Notes under the pieces: model-generated
The model's database searches: none
The model's input: only the letters and a program-made list of their open reading frames with translations
What the model was told of the DNA's origin: nothing
In this document: positions 45,271 to 56,887 of the stretch, in pieces
How positions within the stretch are numbered: position 1 is the stretch's first letter
Layout of the letters: each line of letters opens with the position of its first letter
Source: Siphonodentalium dalli
Lineage: Eukaryota > Mollusca > Scaphopoda > Gadilida > Siphonodentaliidae
NCBI GenBank assembly: GCA_032622095.1
Contig: CP136068.1
Location: 2,273,314 to 2,337,313, forward strand
DNA length: 64,000 nt
Reading direction: 5' to 3'
Position numbers and translations under genes: made by a program

Positions 45271-45731
45271 GGAATCAGGGAGCTAAATGTGTTCTAGAGT
45301 CGGGAACGAGTACACCGTGGAATGCTAAAAGTGAAGGTAACTGAAGAATGACCTTCACCTGATACATGCGACACGTTATTAAAGGATGACATCGCGTTTA
45401 TTTGATTTGTACATCATATCTAAATAATTTAAACTGGTGAATGAATGGGGAGTGGATTTTTGTGAGCGGGAAATTTATTTAACTAGCTGCTGTAGTTCTG
45501 GATTTGTCCAGATCAAATTTGGCTGTGGGATAGCCCTGTCGTACACTTGGGGATTTATTTTAAAAAGTAAACACATGACCTATAATTTTTCTACCATTTT
45601 CGTGATCAACTGGTGTCAATCTAGCCGGGTAAACATCACTGATATGGCCTGCAGGCTTCAATTCAGTGAATTTGGCCGAAACGTTAACACTGTCGCCTAT
45701 GCGAAACCATTTAGTTCCGTGATTCCTATAA
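45271..45731 (+). repeat. Segmental direct duplication, copy 1 (about 460 bp)
   Basis: Nearly identical to 46630-47086, with a small deletion and a few substitutions. Together with the flanking 36 bp units this suggests unequal exchange. Confidence 0.95.
45560..45725 (-). CDS. Candidate terminal exon, copy 1 (unrecognised)
   Basis: On the minus strand, a tract TTTTTCTTATAG ends at 45726 as a good 3' splice site. The exon starts with one base of a codon (phase 2 start), then 54 codons to a TAA at 45562-45560. The peptide (NHGTKWFRIGDSVNVSAKF, TELKPAGHISDVYPARLTP, VDHENGRKIIGHVFTF) has a balanced, beta-strand-like composition. AATAAA follows the stop directly (45559-45554). The paralogous copy keeps the frame and acceptor. 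No upstream exon was found and I do not recognise the family. Confidence 0.33.
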
Positions 45732-46629
45732 GAAAAATTTGAATTTTACGAAATTTCACGTTTCGCCATGATAAGTTGTTAATTTCATAATTTCTTATTT
45801 TCAAATGATAATGACCACATTTTGGACAGATTTAAAGAAGAAACGCATGGATTCGCCTGTAGATAATAAAGAAAGTGATAAATCTGGGAGTTTTGCATGG
45901 ACATCAGGTACCATTATGGGGTCAGAGGGTATGAAGTCCCCCCTCCCCACAATTTTGAGGAGTGTTAGCCCCCCCTCCCTCATTGGGAAAAGGTGGCAGT
46001 TGACCTAATTAAGCTTCCGGCACACAGTAGCCTTATTGGGGATGGTAGCCCCACCCCAATTGGGGGGGGGGGGTGATGACATCACCACTAGAGTTACTGT
46101 CGTGCAAGACTGTTATGGCAGGTTTGTTAAACGGACAGTATGCCCTGTCATCTGGTCAAATTTCATGCCTGAGGCTTTGTCTGATGTTGTATCATTATGT
46201 TTAGATATTTCAATTGACTTATGGTTGCTTTATATTGCTATTAAAGTATTTTTAATTTAAATTTTCTGTTAATTTTGGTAAATCTTTATTATAATCTTCA
46301 TTATAAATTGCCAAATTCTGCACGAAAAGGGTTAAAATTGGACAAGATATCCCTCTCAAAATGTATATTAACATTTCCTCTTCAATTTAGTAATATTATG
46401 GTATATAAGGGCATACTTCAGTTATACGAGATGCATCAGCTAGTAAAATTGAAAAACAAATCAAAATTTTTTGGCTTTATTTTGATGATTGACACAAATT
46501 TTCAGGATGACTCATATTGAAAAAATAAACCACTACTGACCGATATAATCCACGTTTGGTTTCAGTAAAGTCTATATTTGGATAAAATACTATAAGAAAC
46601 GCTGTGTTTTACGCATATACATATATATA
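45732..46629. other. No gene recognised
   Basis: Interval between the segmental copies. It contains a poly-G run at about 46060-46070 with inverted AGCCCCACCCCAATT/GGGG words, and short plus frames without known domains. Confidence 0.45.
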
Positions 46630-47086
46630 GGAATCAGGGAGCTAAATGTGTTCTAGAGTCGGGAACGAGTACACCGTACTAAAGGTGAAGGTAACTGAAG
46701 AATGACCTTCACCTGATACATGCGACACGTTATTAAAGGATAACATCGCGTTTATTTGATTTGTACATCATATCTGAATAACTTAAACTGGTGAATGAAT
46801 GGGGGAATGGAATTTTGTGAGCGGAAAATTTATTTAACTAGCTGCTGTAGTTCTGGATTTGTCCAGATCAAATTTGGCTGTGGGATAGCCCTGTCGTACA
46901 CTTGGGGATTTATTTTAAAAAGTAAACGCATGACCTATAATTTTTCTACCATTTTCGTGATCAACTGGTGTCAATCTAGCCGGGTAAACATCACTGATAT
47001 GGCCTGCAGGCTTCAATTCAGTGAATTTGGCCGAAACGTTAACACTGTCGCCTATGCGAAACCATTTAGTTCCGTGATTCCTATAG
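46630..47086 (+). repeat. Segmental direct duplication, copy 2
   Basis: Second copy of 45271-45731. The 36 bp minisatellite begins directly at its right end. Confidence 0.95.
46915..47080 (-). CDS. Candidate terminal exon, copy 2 (unrecognised)
   Basis: Same length, frame and stop as copy 1 at a constant 1355 bp offset, with no indels. The only coding change I see is GTG to GCG in the last line of the peptide (GHVFTF to GHAFTF). The acceptor AACTCTATAG is less pyrimidine-rich than in copy 1, because here the minisatellite forms the upstream sequence. Confidence 0.28.
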
Positions 47087-47462
47087 AGTTATGTCCTCTC
47101 ACCACGCTGGTCAGACATATAGAGTTATGTCCCCTCGATACGCTGGTGTGACAGATAGAGTTCTGTCCCCTCGATACGCTGGTGTGACATATTTAGTTAT
47201 GTCCTCTCACTACGCTGGTCAGACAGATAGATTCTGTCCCCTCGATTGGCTGATCTGAAAGATAGAGTTATGTACCCTTGATACACTGGTGTGACATACT
47301 GATTACTGTCCTCTCGTCATGCTGGTCCCCTCGATTGGCTGGACTGACAGATAGAGTTCTGTCTCCTCGATACGCTGGTTGACATATACAATAGAGTTCT
47401 GTCCCCTCGGTTGGCTGATCTGACAAATAGAGTTATGTCCCCTCCTTACGCTGGTTTGGCCA
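47087..47462 (+). repeat. 36 bp minisatellite, about ten diverged units
   Basis: Unit ATAGAGTTATGTCCCCTCGA, TACGCTGGTGTGACAG, with substitutions (TTATGTCC/TTCTGTCC, ATACGCT/ATTGGCT). Confidence 0.88.
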
Positions 47463-47474
47463 CTGACACAACGA

Positions 47475-47893
47475 AGTCCGGGAGCTGATAGGGGTACCCT
47501 TGCACCCACTGGGACTTAAATTTAGCTCATACATTTTGTTCCTTATTATGTCCTCAACTTTTAAGCAATGTTAACATGAACAAAGGTGACTGTATAGACT
47601 CCAGACAAGACGCCGTTTTTCACACTAGGCCCTAAGTCAGTTTGATGCAAATTATAGCGGGAAAATCTTTGTTAAATGTATACAAATGTATATATTTTCG
47701 TGAAGCTAAGACATAATGCTAAATTTAGAGTGCAAAATTGAAACTCCCAATCGAAAATGGCCACAAAAATGGCCACCGGAAGTTGAAAATATGACGCTTA
47801 AAAGTTGAAGGACATAATAAGGAACAAAATGAGTGGGGTAACGTTAAGTCTTAAGTCCAGGGGTGCAAATGTATCCATATCAGCTCTCGGACT
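47475..47893. mobile_element. 419 bp MITE with about 95 bp terminal inverted repeats
   Basis: AGTCCGGGAGCTGATAGGGG at the left pairs with the complement of ATATCAGCTCTCGGACT at the right. The inner arms share ATTTTGTTCCTTATTATGTC and CAACTTTTAAGC. No coding capacity. I could not define a target duplication. Confidence 0.88.
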
Positions 47894-48079
47894 AACGTAA
47901 TAGTGTCTGTTTTTGGAATAAGAAAATCCATAAAAATGGTTGTCGCCACGTGTCATTTCTAATCACGTGTTCTTGTCTGACTTCAAGCTTACTCAACATA
48001 CGAACATTGTTATTACAAGTTGAAGTTGTTTAAGGAGATTTAGCAGAAGGTATACACAACAAGCTTGATTCAATCCCGC
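47894..48079. other. Spacer, nothing recognised
   Basis: Short stretch between MITE and dispersed repeat. Confidence 0.4.
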
Positions 48080-48460
48080 ATAGCGGGCTAGCATCACTAA
48101 ATTCACCCTCTGGGGACCTCATTCTATTTAGGCCTCATATTCTCTGGAAAGATTCTTTATTATAAAATTTCTACAGAAACTTCTTCACATAGATTCTATT
48201 TGTTTTTTTAGTTTAGTTTTGTCTGTATCCCCAAATTGACAGACGACACATTGCATAATCGAGGTTCCCAATGGGTGTACATCACAATATTCACCATTTG
48301 GGAATTTCAATATGAGTCTATATCTCCCATAGCAGATGAGGCCATGCAGAATGAGGTTCCCAGAGGGTAAATTTAGTGATGCTAGACCGCTATGCGAGAT
48401 AACGTTCAAATTCACCCTATGGGGACCGCATTCTGCAAATGACAGGCACACTAAAGGCAG
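48080..48460. repeat. Dispersed ACTAAATTCACCCTCTGGGG repeat, diverged copies in both orientations
   Basis: Same core as 23875-24010 and 50755-50880, with GCTAGCCCGCTATGCGGG-type palindromic centres and a CTCATTCTGCAAATGACAG flank. The minus frame across it (48185-48451) is made of these diverged units. Confidence 0.8.
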
Positions 48461-49225
48461 ACTTGTCTGACTTTTTGGCGTAGAAATTGTTCCAATTTAA
48501 TATGGTCAGTTTAGTTTCTCATTATAATGCAAAATGAACTGTAAGTAACCAAAGTGTTTAATAGGAAAAATGCAACAAAATTTACATTATGTACGTGATG
48601 GCAGTGACCATATCATCGTAGCGAGGAGACATAACACTGTCGTGCAGATTAGTCTGAAGCGTCATGTTTCCATCATCGATCCCGAATGATGACGTCATAT
48701 GAGTATCTATATGGATCCGGTGTTTCTCCGCCATCCATGTGACCGAGGTCCGAACATGTAACATAGTTTTTTCGGGTAACCTAGTCTCTTTGGCACGCGC
48801 TGTAAGTAGCCCACTTTTATGGAATGTCTAAAAATAGAAGAGGTCAGGGGTGAATGGTAATTTATGGTTAAACATTTTGCATATATTATATATGTCATAA
48901 AACAATCATTTTGAGACACACATTCCTGTAAAGTCAGCTGATCAAGGGGAGCTTATAGGGAGGTTTAGATTAAAACTTCTATCTTCGAATGACAAGCCAC
49001 AGGTTAGATGAAACTAAATATGTAGAATTACGTCCCTTTAGGTTTTACATTTTATCTCTAATACGGGAGTACCTAAAACGCTGAATCAGCTGCTGATCAG
49101 CAGGTTACCATCTAAAATGCTGATCAGCAGATTTCCCGATTTCAGTTTAACTCAAACATAACGACGATAGTCGGTCGCAGATTGTGTAAATGGCACGTGA
49201 TATAAATATTATATATATGCCAATG
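48461..49225. other. No gene recognised
   Basis: Two CTGCTGATCAGCAG-type palindromes at about 49088-49132. Otherwise plain. Confidence 0.45.
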
Positions 49226-49732
49226 CAGGAAGGGGACATATTTTGACCGCCCGCCATACCCGTTCAGCAGGAAGGGGACATATTTTGACCGCCCGCCATA
49301 CCCGTTCAGCAGGAAGGGGACATATTTTGACCGCCCGCCATACCCGTTCAGCATGAAGGGGACATATTTTGACCGCCCGCCATACCCGTTCAGCAGGAAG
49401 GGGACATATTTTGACCGCCCGCCATACCCGTTCAGCAGGAAGGGGACATATTTTGACCGCCCGCCATACCCGTTCAGCAGGAAGGGGACATATTTTGACC
49501 GCCCGCCATACCCGTTCAGCAGGAAGGGGACATATTTTGACCGCCCGCCATACCCGTTCAGCAGGAAGGGGACATATTTTGACCGCCCGCCATACCCGTT
49601 CAGCAGGAAGGGGACATATTTTGACCGCCCGCCATACCCGTTCAGCAGGAAGGGGACATATTTTGACCGCCCGCCATACCCGTTCAGCAGGAAGGGGACA
49701 TATTTTGACCGCCCGCCATACCCGTTCAGCAG
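49226..49732 (+). repeat. 42 bp minisatellite, 12 units
   Basis: Unit CAGGAAGGGGACATATTTTG, ACCGCCCGCCATACCCGTTC, AG, almost without variation (one CATGAAGG). Because 42 is a multiple of 3, frames stay open on both strands (KGTYFDRPPYPFSR; LNGYGGRSKYVPFL). They are repeat readings with no gene context. Confidence 0.97.
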
Positions 49733-49791
49733 TTCAAAATCCTGTTCAACAGTACGGTGGCTGCAGTTCAGCAGATTGTAGCGAACGCAGT

Positions 49792-50061
49792 TTAACCCTT
49801 TACCCAACAAACCGGCCAAAAACGGCCAAATAAAGCTGCAACAGCCTAAATTATCTTGGGTCTGTCTCAATAAAACCATACAAATATGGATATCATTGGA
49901 ACCGGCTCGTTGACCACATTGTGATGGTTACAGTTATGCCCTGTGCCAATGCACTCTCTTATATATGCGAGTCGACCATAGGTCGCCTCGCATATATAAG
50001 AGAATGCATGGGCCTAAAAGAATGCATTGGCAAAGGACCGTTCTGTTGGGTAAAGGGTTAA
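49792..50061. mobile_element. piggyBac-type MITE, copy 2 (TTAA target)
   Basis: TTAA-CCCTTTACCCAACA and TGTTGGGTAAAGGG-TTAA ends, interior matching 29220-29618 in reverse orientation, with one of the two internal palindromes deleted. Confidence 0.92.
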
Positions 50062-50580
50062 CTCAATTATAACGGAGTGCAAAGAGTTTAGGTTGTGAAC
50101 ATGACTTGTAATCGATGGGCCATAACCATATACAGGGAGGGAAAACCATTTGTCCGATGTCTACACCAGTTCAGCAGTTCTGAAACGAAGACATTGTATT
50201 TATAGATATTAACCCTGTCTTTATTAAATACTCATTGACGAGTAGTCCCCTTAGAAAATGTTCAGACAATAAGTTCATCAAACGGCGATATGTTGTACTT
50301 TCAACGTGAACATTTCCCATTAATGCATAGGAATCCTTCTGCACTTGTATTATTTCTTCATGTGTCTGTCGTCTGCCCATATATCCTGAACATCCCTCCA
50401 GATGAATAATATACCATTCCAATAATTGAATGGCAAAATTAAACAAAGGGTTAGATTGGTATATAATTGTATAATTGGATCCTTCCAGGGGGTGTTTGAA
50501 AAATATTTCAGACACATAAGATGATTCCTATGCATTAATGGGAAATGTTCACGTTGAAAGTTGGAAAAAATAGCTTTTTT
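50062..50580. repeat. Exact 39 bp inverted repeat in unassigned sequence
   Basis: 50297-50335 and 50523-50561 are exact reverse complements (ACTTTCAACGTGAACATTTC...), 187 bp apart. Two overlapping minus frames cover the interval; neither shows a known domain. Confidence 0.85.
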
Positions 50581-50583
50581 TGC

Positions 50584-50757
50584 ACCCCGTCCCACTCCCT
50601 CATACGTGACCGGACAAATTGTTTCCCCCTCCCACTCCCTCATTCTCCCTCATACGTGACCGGACAAATTGTTTGACACTCCCTCATAAGTGACATGACA
50701 AATTGTTTGACACCCCCACTCCCTCATAGGTGACCTGACAAATTGTTTGTCACCCCT
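50584..50757 (+). repeat. CACTCCCTCATACGTGACCG tandem, about 45 bp, four units
   Basis: Units share CTCCCTCATANGTGACNNGA and CAAATTGTTTG with length variation. Confidence 0.88.
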
Positions 50758-50880
50758 GGTCTGCAGCGGGTGAGTTTAGTGATGCTAGCTCGCTATGTGG
50801 AATAGCGTCACTAAATTCACCCTCTGGAGACCTCATTCTGCAACTGACAGACACGCTATTTGCAGGCTTGTGAGGAGTAT
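50758..50880. repeat. Dispersed ACCCTCTGG repeat copy
   Basis: Inverted pair GTTTAGTGATGCTAGC...GCGTCACTAAATTCACC, same family as 48080-48460. Confidence 0.75.
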
Positions 50881-51011
50881 GGTTAGGAAATCGACAAAAC
50901 GGTGGGGGGTGGGGGGTATAGCAAAAGATGAAGTCAGCGTCAAATTAACAGCTTAAGATTATAAGGTCTGTCGAACCGATGAAATTATGGTCATGTAAAT
51001 CCTGCAATTTC
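50881..51011. other. Spacer, nothing recognised
   Basis: Short stretch with a G-rich run (GGTGGGGGGTGGGGGG) near 50902. Confidence 0.4.
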
Positions 51012-51733
51012 TTAATATGAATGTTCATTTCTCCAACGAGCACAATGAATTAATATGAATGTTCATTTCTCCAACGAACACAATGAATTAATATGAATGT
51101 TCATTTCTCCAACGAGCACAATGAATTAATATGAATGTTCATTTCTCCAACGAGCACAATGAATTAATATGAATGTTCATTTCTCCAACGAACACAATGA
51201 ATTAATATGAATGTTCATTTCTCCAACGAGCACAATGAATTAATATGAATGTTCATTTCTCCAACGAACACAATGAATTAATATGAATGTTCATTTCTCC
51301 AACGAGCACAATGAATTAATATGAATGTTCATTTCTCCAACGAGCACAATGAATTAATATGAATGTTCATTTCTCCAACGAGCACAATGAATTAATATGA
51401 ATGTTCATTTCTCCAACGAGCACAATGAATTAATATGAATGTTCATTTCTCCAACGAGCACAATGAATTAATATGAATGTTCATTTCTCCAACGAGCACA
51501 ATGAATTAATATGAATGTTCATTTCTCCAACGAACACAATGAATTAATATGAATGTTCATTTCTCCAACGAACACAATGAATTAATATGAATGTTCATTT
51601 CTCCAACGAACACAATGAATTAATATGAATGTTCATTTCTCCAACGAACACAATGAATTAATATGAATGTTCATTTCTCCAACGAGCACAATGAATTAAT
51701 ATGAATGTTCATTTCTCCAACGAACACAATGAA
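51012..51733 (+). repeat. 38 bp minisatellite, 19 units with one binary variant
   Basis: Unit TTAATATGAATGTTCATTTC, TCCAACGAGCACAATGAA. The only variable base is G/A in CGAGC/CGAAC; the order is G A G G A G A G G G G G G A A A A G A. Confidence 0.97.
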
Positions 51734-52138
51734 TTAAATATTTAGAATTGTGTGCGTACTTCACGTTGTGTTTCTTTGTGTGACCCACATTATGTGAGTA
51801 AAGGGGGGATGCCCAATAGCAGAAGAGTCCACATATAGAGGTACCATGTCTTGCCCACCGGAAGCTGACATAAGCTAATGATAGGCAGAGCACCCTGCTG
51901 TAACGGCAGTTTCTGATATACAGTCTCAAAGATTTGGAACAGAAAAGATAGCAGAAACCCATAGAACACACACAAACTCTGTGTTATGATTTATGTTTCA
52001 TGATAACAATTGATTAAGGCTTTGTATGACCCACATGCGTAATATAAGGTATGCGTACTTCACGTTGTGTTTCTAATATTGTATTACTGAGTTGGTTGTA
52101 ATTTTCGACTAAATTAGTTAATTTCCACATTCTTCCAG
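51734..52138. other. Unassigned sequence between two 24 bp direct repeats
   Basis: GTGCGTACTTCACGTTGTGT at about 51751 recurs at about 52050, enclosing about 300 bp; TATGACCCACAT also recurs. Two overlapping minus frames have no recognised domain. Confidence 0.55.
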
Positions 52139-53288
52139 TTCTTATACAATGACCGGGTACATTATCATGAGTTTTATTCTTATACAATGACCGGGTACAT
52201 TATCATGAGTTTTATTCTTATACAATGACCGGGTACATTATCATGAGTTTTATTCTTATACAATGACCGGGTACATTATCATGAGTTTTATTCTTATACA
52301 ATGACCGGGTACATTATCATGAGTTTTATTCTTATACAATGACTGGGTGTGTTATCATGAGTTTTATACAATGACTGGGTGTGTTATCATGAGTTTTATA
52401 CAATGTCTGGGTATGTTATCATGAGTTTTATACAATGACTGGGTGTGTTATCATGAGTTTTATACAATGACTGGGTGTGTTATCATGAGTTTTATACAAT
52501 GTCTGGGTATGTTATCATGAGTTTTATTCTTATACAATGACGGGGTGCATTATCATGAGTTTTATTCTTATACAATGACCGGGTACATTATCATGAGTTT
52601 TATTCTTATACAATGACGGGGTACATTATCATGAGTTTTATTCTTATACAATGACCGGGTACATTATCATGAGTTTTATTCTTATACAATGACCGGGTAC
52701 ATTATCATGAGTTTTATTCTTATACAATGACCGGGTACATTATCATGAGTTTTATTCTTATACAATGACTGGGTACATTATCATGAGTTTTATTCTTATA
52801 CAATGACCGGGTACATTATCATGAGTTTTATTCTTATACAATGACCGGGTACATTATCATGAGTTTTATTCTTATACAATGACCGGGTACATTATCATGA
52901 GTTTTATTCTTATACAATGACGGGGTACATTATCATGAGTTTTATTCTTATACAATGACCGGGTGCATTATCATGAGTTTTATTCTTATACAATGACGGG
53001 GTACATTATCATGAGTTTTATTCTTATACAATGACCGGGTACATTATCATGAGTTTTATTCTTATACAATGACGGGGTACATTATCATGAGTTTTATTCT
53101 TATACAATCACTGGGTACATTATCATGAGTTTTATTCTTATACAATGACCGGGTACATTATCATGAGTTTTATTCTTATACAATGACTGGGTACATTATC
53201 ATGAGTTTTATTCTTATACAATGACCGAGTGCATTATCATGAGTTTTATTCTTATGCAATGACCGGGTGCATTATCATGAGTTTTATT
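52139..53288 (+). repeat. 38/32 bp minisatellite, about 31 units
   Basis: Unit TTCTTATACAATGACCGGGT, ACATTATCATGAGTTTTA. A block of 32 bp units lacking TTCTTA, with TGTGTTATC, sits at about 52360-52520. Confidence 0.96.
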
Positions 53289-53620
53289 CACTTATTTATA
53301 AGCGAAAAAATATATCTTTAATGAACTGTTGTGACAGTGTTGTCACGTTTGTGGTTTAAACCGAATCGTTTCATAAAAAAAACCTCTTGCTTTATAATGA
53401 ATCAAATATTTTTTAAGTTGTAGATTTTGAAAACAAATGCCATGGCGATCAATGCTGAATATAGTCACATTTTTGCCACCATAACTGTAGTAAATTGGTT
53501 CAGGCGAAATAACATAACAGTCTGTAAATAAAATAAAATAAATAGATAAAAATAAATCGACGTTGTTCTTATTTTCATTATAAATAACTCTACAATAATT
53601 ATATTTCTCGTGTCAAAACG
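53289..53620. other. AT-rich spacer, nothing recognised
   Basis: No gene or repeat seen. Confidence 0.45.
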
Positions 53621-54720
53621 ATTGTTGTGTAAACATTACTATTTTTATGTAAACATTACTATTTTTATGCAAACATTACTATTGCATTGTAAACATTACT
53701 ATTGCATTGTAAACAGTACTATTGGTATGTATACATTACTATTGTTATGTAAACATTACTATTGGTATGTATACATTACTATTGCTATGTAGACATTACT
53801 ATTGTTATATAGAAATTACTATTATTATGTAAACATTACTATTGTTATGGAGACATTACTATTGTTATGTAGACATTAATATTGTTATATAAACAGTACT
53901 ATTGTTATGTAGACATTACTATTGTTATGTAAACATTACTCTTGTTATATAAACAGTACTATTGTTATGGAGACATTACTATTGTTATGTAGACATTACT
54001 ATTGTTATATAAACAGTAATATTGTTATGTAGACATTACTATTGTTATGTAAACATTACTATTGGTATGTATACATTACTATTGCTATGTAGACATTACT
54101 ATTGTTATATAGAAATTACTATTATTATGTAAACATTACTATTGTTATGGAGACATTACTATTGTTATGTAGACATTAATATTGTTATATAAACAGTACT
54201 ATTGTTATGTAGACATTACTATTGTTATGTAAACATTACTCTTGTTATATAGACATTAATATTGTTATGGAGACATTACTATTGTTATGTAAACATTAAT
54301 ATTGTTATATAAACAGTACTATTGTTATGGAGACATTACTATTGTTATGTAAACATTAATATTGTTATATAGACATTAATATTGTTATGTAGACATTACT
54401 ATTGTTATGTAAACATTACTATTGGTATGTATACATTACTATTGCTATGTAGACATTACTATTGTTATATAGAAATTACTATTATTATGTAAACATTACT
54501 ATTGTTATGGAGACATTACTATTGTTATGTAAACATTAATATTGTTATATAAACAGTACTATTGTTATGTAGACATTACTATTGTTATGTACACATTAAT
54601 ATTGTTATATAGACATTAATATTGTTATGTAAACATTACTATTGTTATGTAAACATTACTATTGTTATGTAAACATTACTGTTGTTATGTAAACATTACT
54701 ATTGTTATGTAAACATTACT
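53621..54720 (+). repeat. 20 bp minisatellite, 55 units, with higher-order blocks
   Basis: Unit ATTGTTATGTAAACATTACT, keeping strict 20 bp register for 1100 bp. Variant order is repeated: the run starting at 53761 recurs at 54061 and 54421 (300 and 360 bp blocks). Confidence 0.97.
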
Positions 54721-55535
54721 ATTACATTGCATTACTGACACAAGTCCAATAACAATCAGAATTTGGCGGAAAACATGCGAAAAGGTGAAAACATTGACAA
54801 AATTTCTGAAAATCAGATAAATTGAACATTGGTTTCAAGGCGCGAATTTACAGAATCAATCAGAACCGAATGCTCCAGACAGCCCTAAACCAAGACAACC
54901 AGTAAACGCAGGACGTACAAACAAACAAAAGGTGTGTTAATGTTTTATGCATGTCTCTTGTACACGTCGAGGAAATAGAATCAACAAAGTACATTGTTGA
55001 ATGTACAGATATGCAGACAGTTCCTCAACTCTAGGCCTAGGGACTGTTTAATACAAAAAAGAACACTGTTTATATATTGCTCAATGTTCTTCTTAGTGGT
55101 GATGTTTTTACAGACTTGTTTTGCAGATTTACCCACCGCGAGAACTGTGTTACATTTATTATGAATTATCCAGCCTCTATGGGTGGAGTTTTCGGTAATA
55201 ACATATCGTTCGTTTGTATTTTTGTTTGTTTGATTTTATTTGACCCTCTTTACATAATACATTTTACAAATTGGAATCTGAATATAACATATGAGTTAAT
55301 CAAAAGGGATGGGAGCACAAGTTATTCAACTTAGACTATTGCTCCTCTCCCTTAACAATATTGAAACGCAAAATATTAATTATATGTGGAATTATGTAGG
55401 ACACAAAGTTAGCTTATAGTTGGAATGTAGTACCTAAAACGAGGAGGGTCGAGAATGAGGGTATGAAGTGAGTAGACAGATATCAAGGATGGGATGTAGG
55501 TTCGTTTGTACCACCTGATGATGGGATGATCCGAA
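54721..55535. other. No gene recognised
   Basis: A plus frame at 55077-55334 (85 residues, partly hydrophobic) has no known domain or splice context. Confidence 0.4.
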
Positions 55536-55725
55536 AATGTCCACTGTGTGTATTGTAAGAATCAACACAATCATCTGGCTAATAATGTCCACTGTGTGTA
55601 TTGTAAGAATCAACACAATCATCTGGCTAATAATGTCCACTGTGTGTATTGTAAGAATCAACACAATCATCTGGCTAATAATGTCCACTGTGTGTATTGT
55701 AAGAATCAACACAATCATCTGGCTA
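55536..55725 (+). repeat. 48 bp minisatellite, four units
   Basis: Unit AATGTCCACTGTGTGTATTG, TAAGAATCAACACAATCATC, TGGCTAAT. Frames across it are repeat readings. Confidence 0.97.
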
Positions 55726-56360
55726 CTTCCGACCAGATACAACACAATCATGCATTTACAAAAAAGAATCAGCGCCAAAGTTTACAAAACCCCAGATGTG
55801 ACATATCATTACAACCACAAAAGCAAAGATAACAAACCATTAAAACCCCACAAGAAATGAGGAATAAACTATAAGCGGCAAAGGATTGAACTAAGGGATT
55901 ATCGACACCTCGTGCAGGTATCCATGGAAACAATAACCGGCAGATCGAGATGCTCCCTGCATTAATACTACCTGATCGAGAGTGACTATATACTGAGTGT
56001 CAGATTGACACACTGCAATGGACACATACACATAAGCTCGGAAATTCAATTAAAATGTGCAGCTAATGTACACTTGGATATATACTTTAATCCTCCATGC
56101 ATGGCATTTATGTATATCTCTGTAGTTACCTTGGCTGCACATATAAAATCCAATTCCGAGCACTTAACCAGATAATTTAATTATTAATGAAAGTTCTAGT
56201 TGAATACCATACAATAATATTGTAAGACCATCGTGCGTCACATTGGTCGACATGATAGGCTGCCATTTTTCCTCTTTTCATAATCTGCACAACAAACATA
56301 TTACGGATTCCAGCCGATCACACGAGTAAATTTCTTAAATTGTTACGACATGTTATAAAT
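55726..56360. other. No gene recognised
   Basis: Mixed sequence with no domain, repeat or splice pattern that I can support. Confidence 0.45.
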
Positions 56361-56880
56361 CGTGTACTGTGATGTACAACTAGCTGTTGTGTCCGACTTC
56401 GTCTGGGCTATTTATGGATTTCTTTGCCAAAAACACGCATATATGAGCGACGTCAAGGTCAGGGGCATGGTCGCACGTGAAATTGGACCAGCCCGTATTG
56501 CATATTGTTCCCGGGATCAGAGAAGGCCTACATACCAAATTTGAGTCGGATCGGTCGAGGTCCAGAATCATACCTATATATGAGCGTACATGAACGAGAT
56601 CAAGGTCAAAATAAAGGACACGGTCGCACGTGAAATTGGACCTGCCAATATTGTTCCCGGGATCAGTGTAGGCCAACATACCAAATTTGAGTAGGATCGG
56701 TCGAGGTCCCGAAACAAGCCTAAATGAGCATATATGAGCGAGGTCGAGGTCAAGGTAAAGGATACGGCCCATATTGTTCCCCAGATCAAAGTTGTCGCCC
56801 ATACATTAATTTGAATCGTATATGTCGAGCAGTTTTCGAGTCTATAACACACATACACATACACACACATACAGAAGTTC
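56361..56880 (+). repeat. Retroelement-tail repeat, three diverged units of about 140 bp
   Basis: Units share ATATGAGCG, CAAGGTCA, GGACCNGCCC, TGTTCCCGGGATCAG and CCAAATTTGAGT.GGATCGG, ending in ACACACATACAC. CCAAATTTGA...GATCGGTCGAG followed by CA repeats is typical of RTE/SINE 3' ends in invertebrates. Confidence 0.75.
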
Positions 56881-56887
56881 CAAAATA

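Noticed and set aside
48185-48451. 88-codon minus frame with C-x2-C that looked coding
   Set aside because: It is composed of diverged units of the GAACCTCATTCTGCA/GGTGAATTTAGTGATG repeat also found at 23875 and 50758.
49142-49879. 245-codon minus frame and the plus frames across the 42 bp array
   Set aside because: The repeat unit is a multiple of 3 and lacks stops, so frames stay open by construction; there is no gene context.
50171-50643. Two overlapping minus frames of 97-114 codons
   Set aside because: They partly cover the 39 bp inverted repeat and a simple tandem, and show no known domain.
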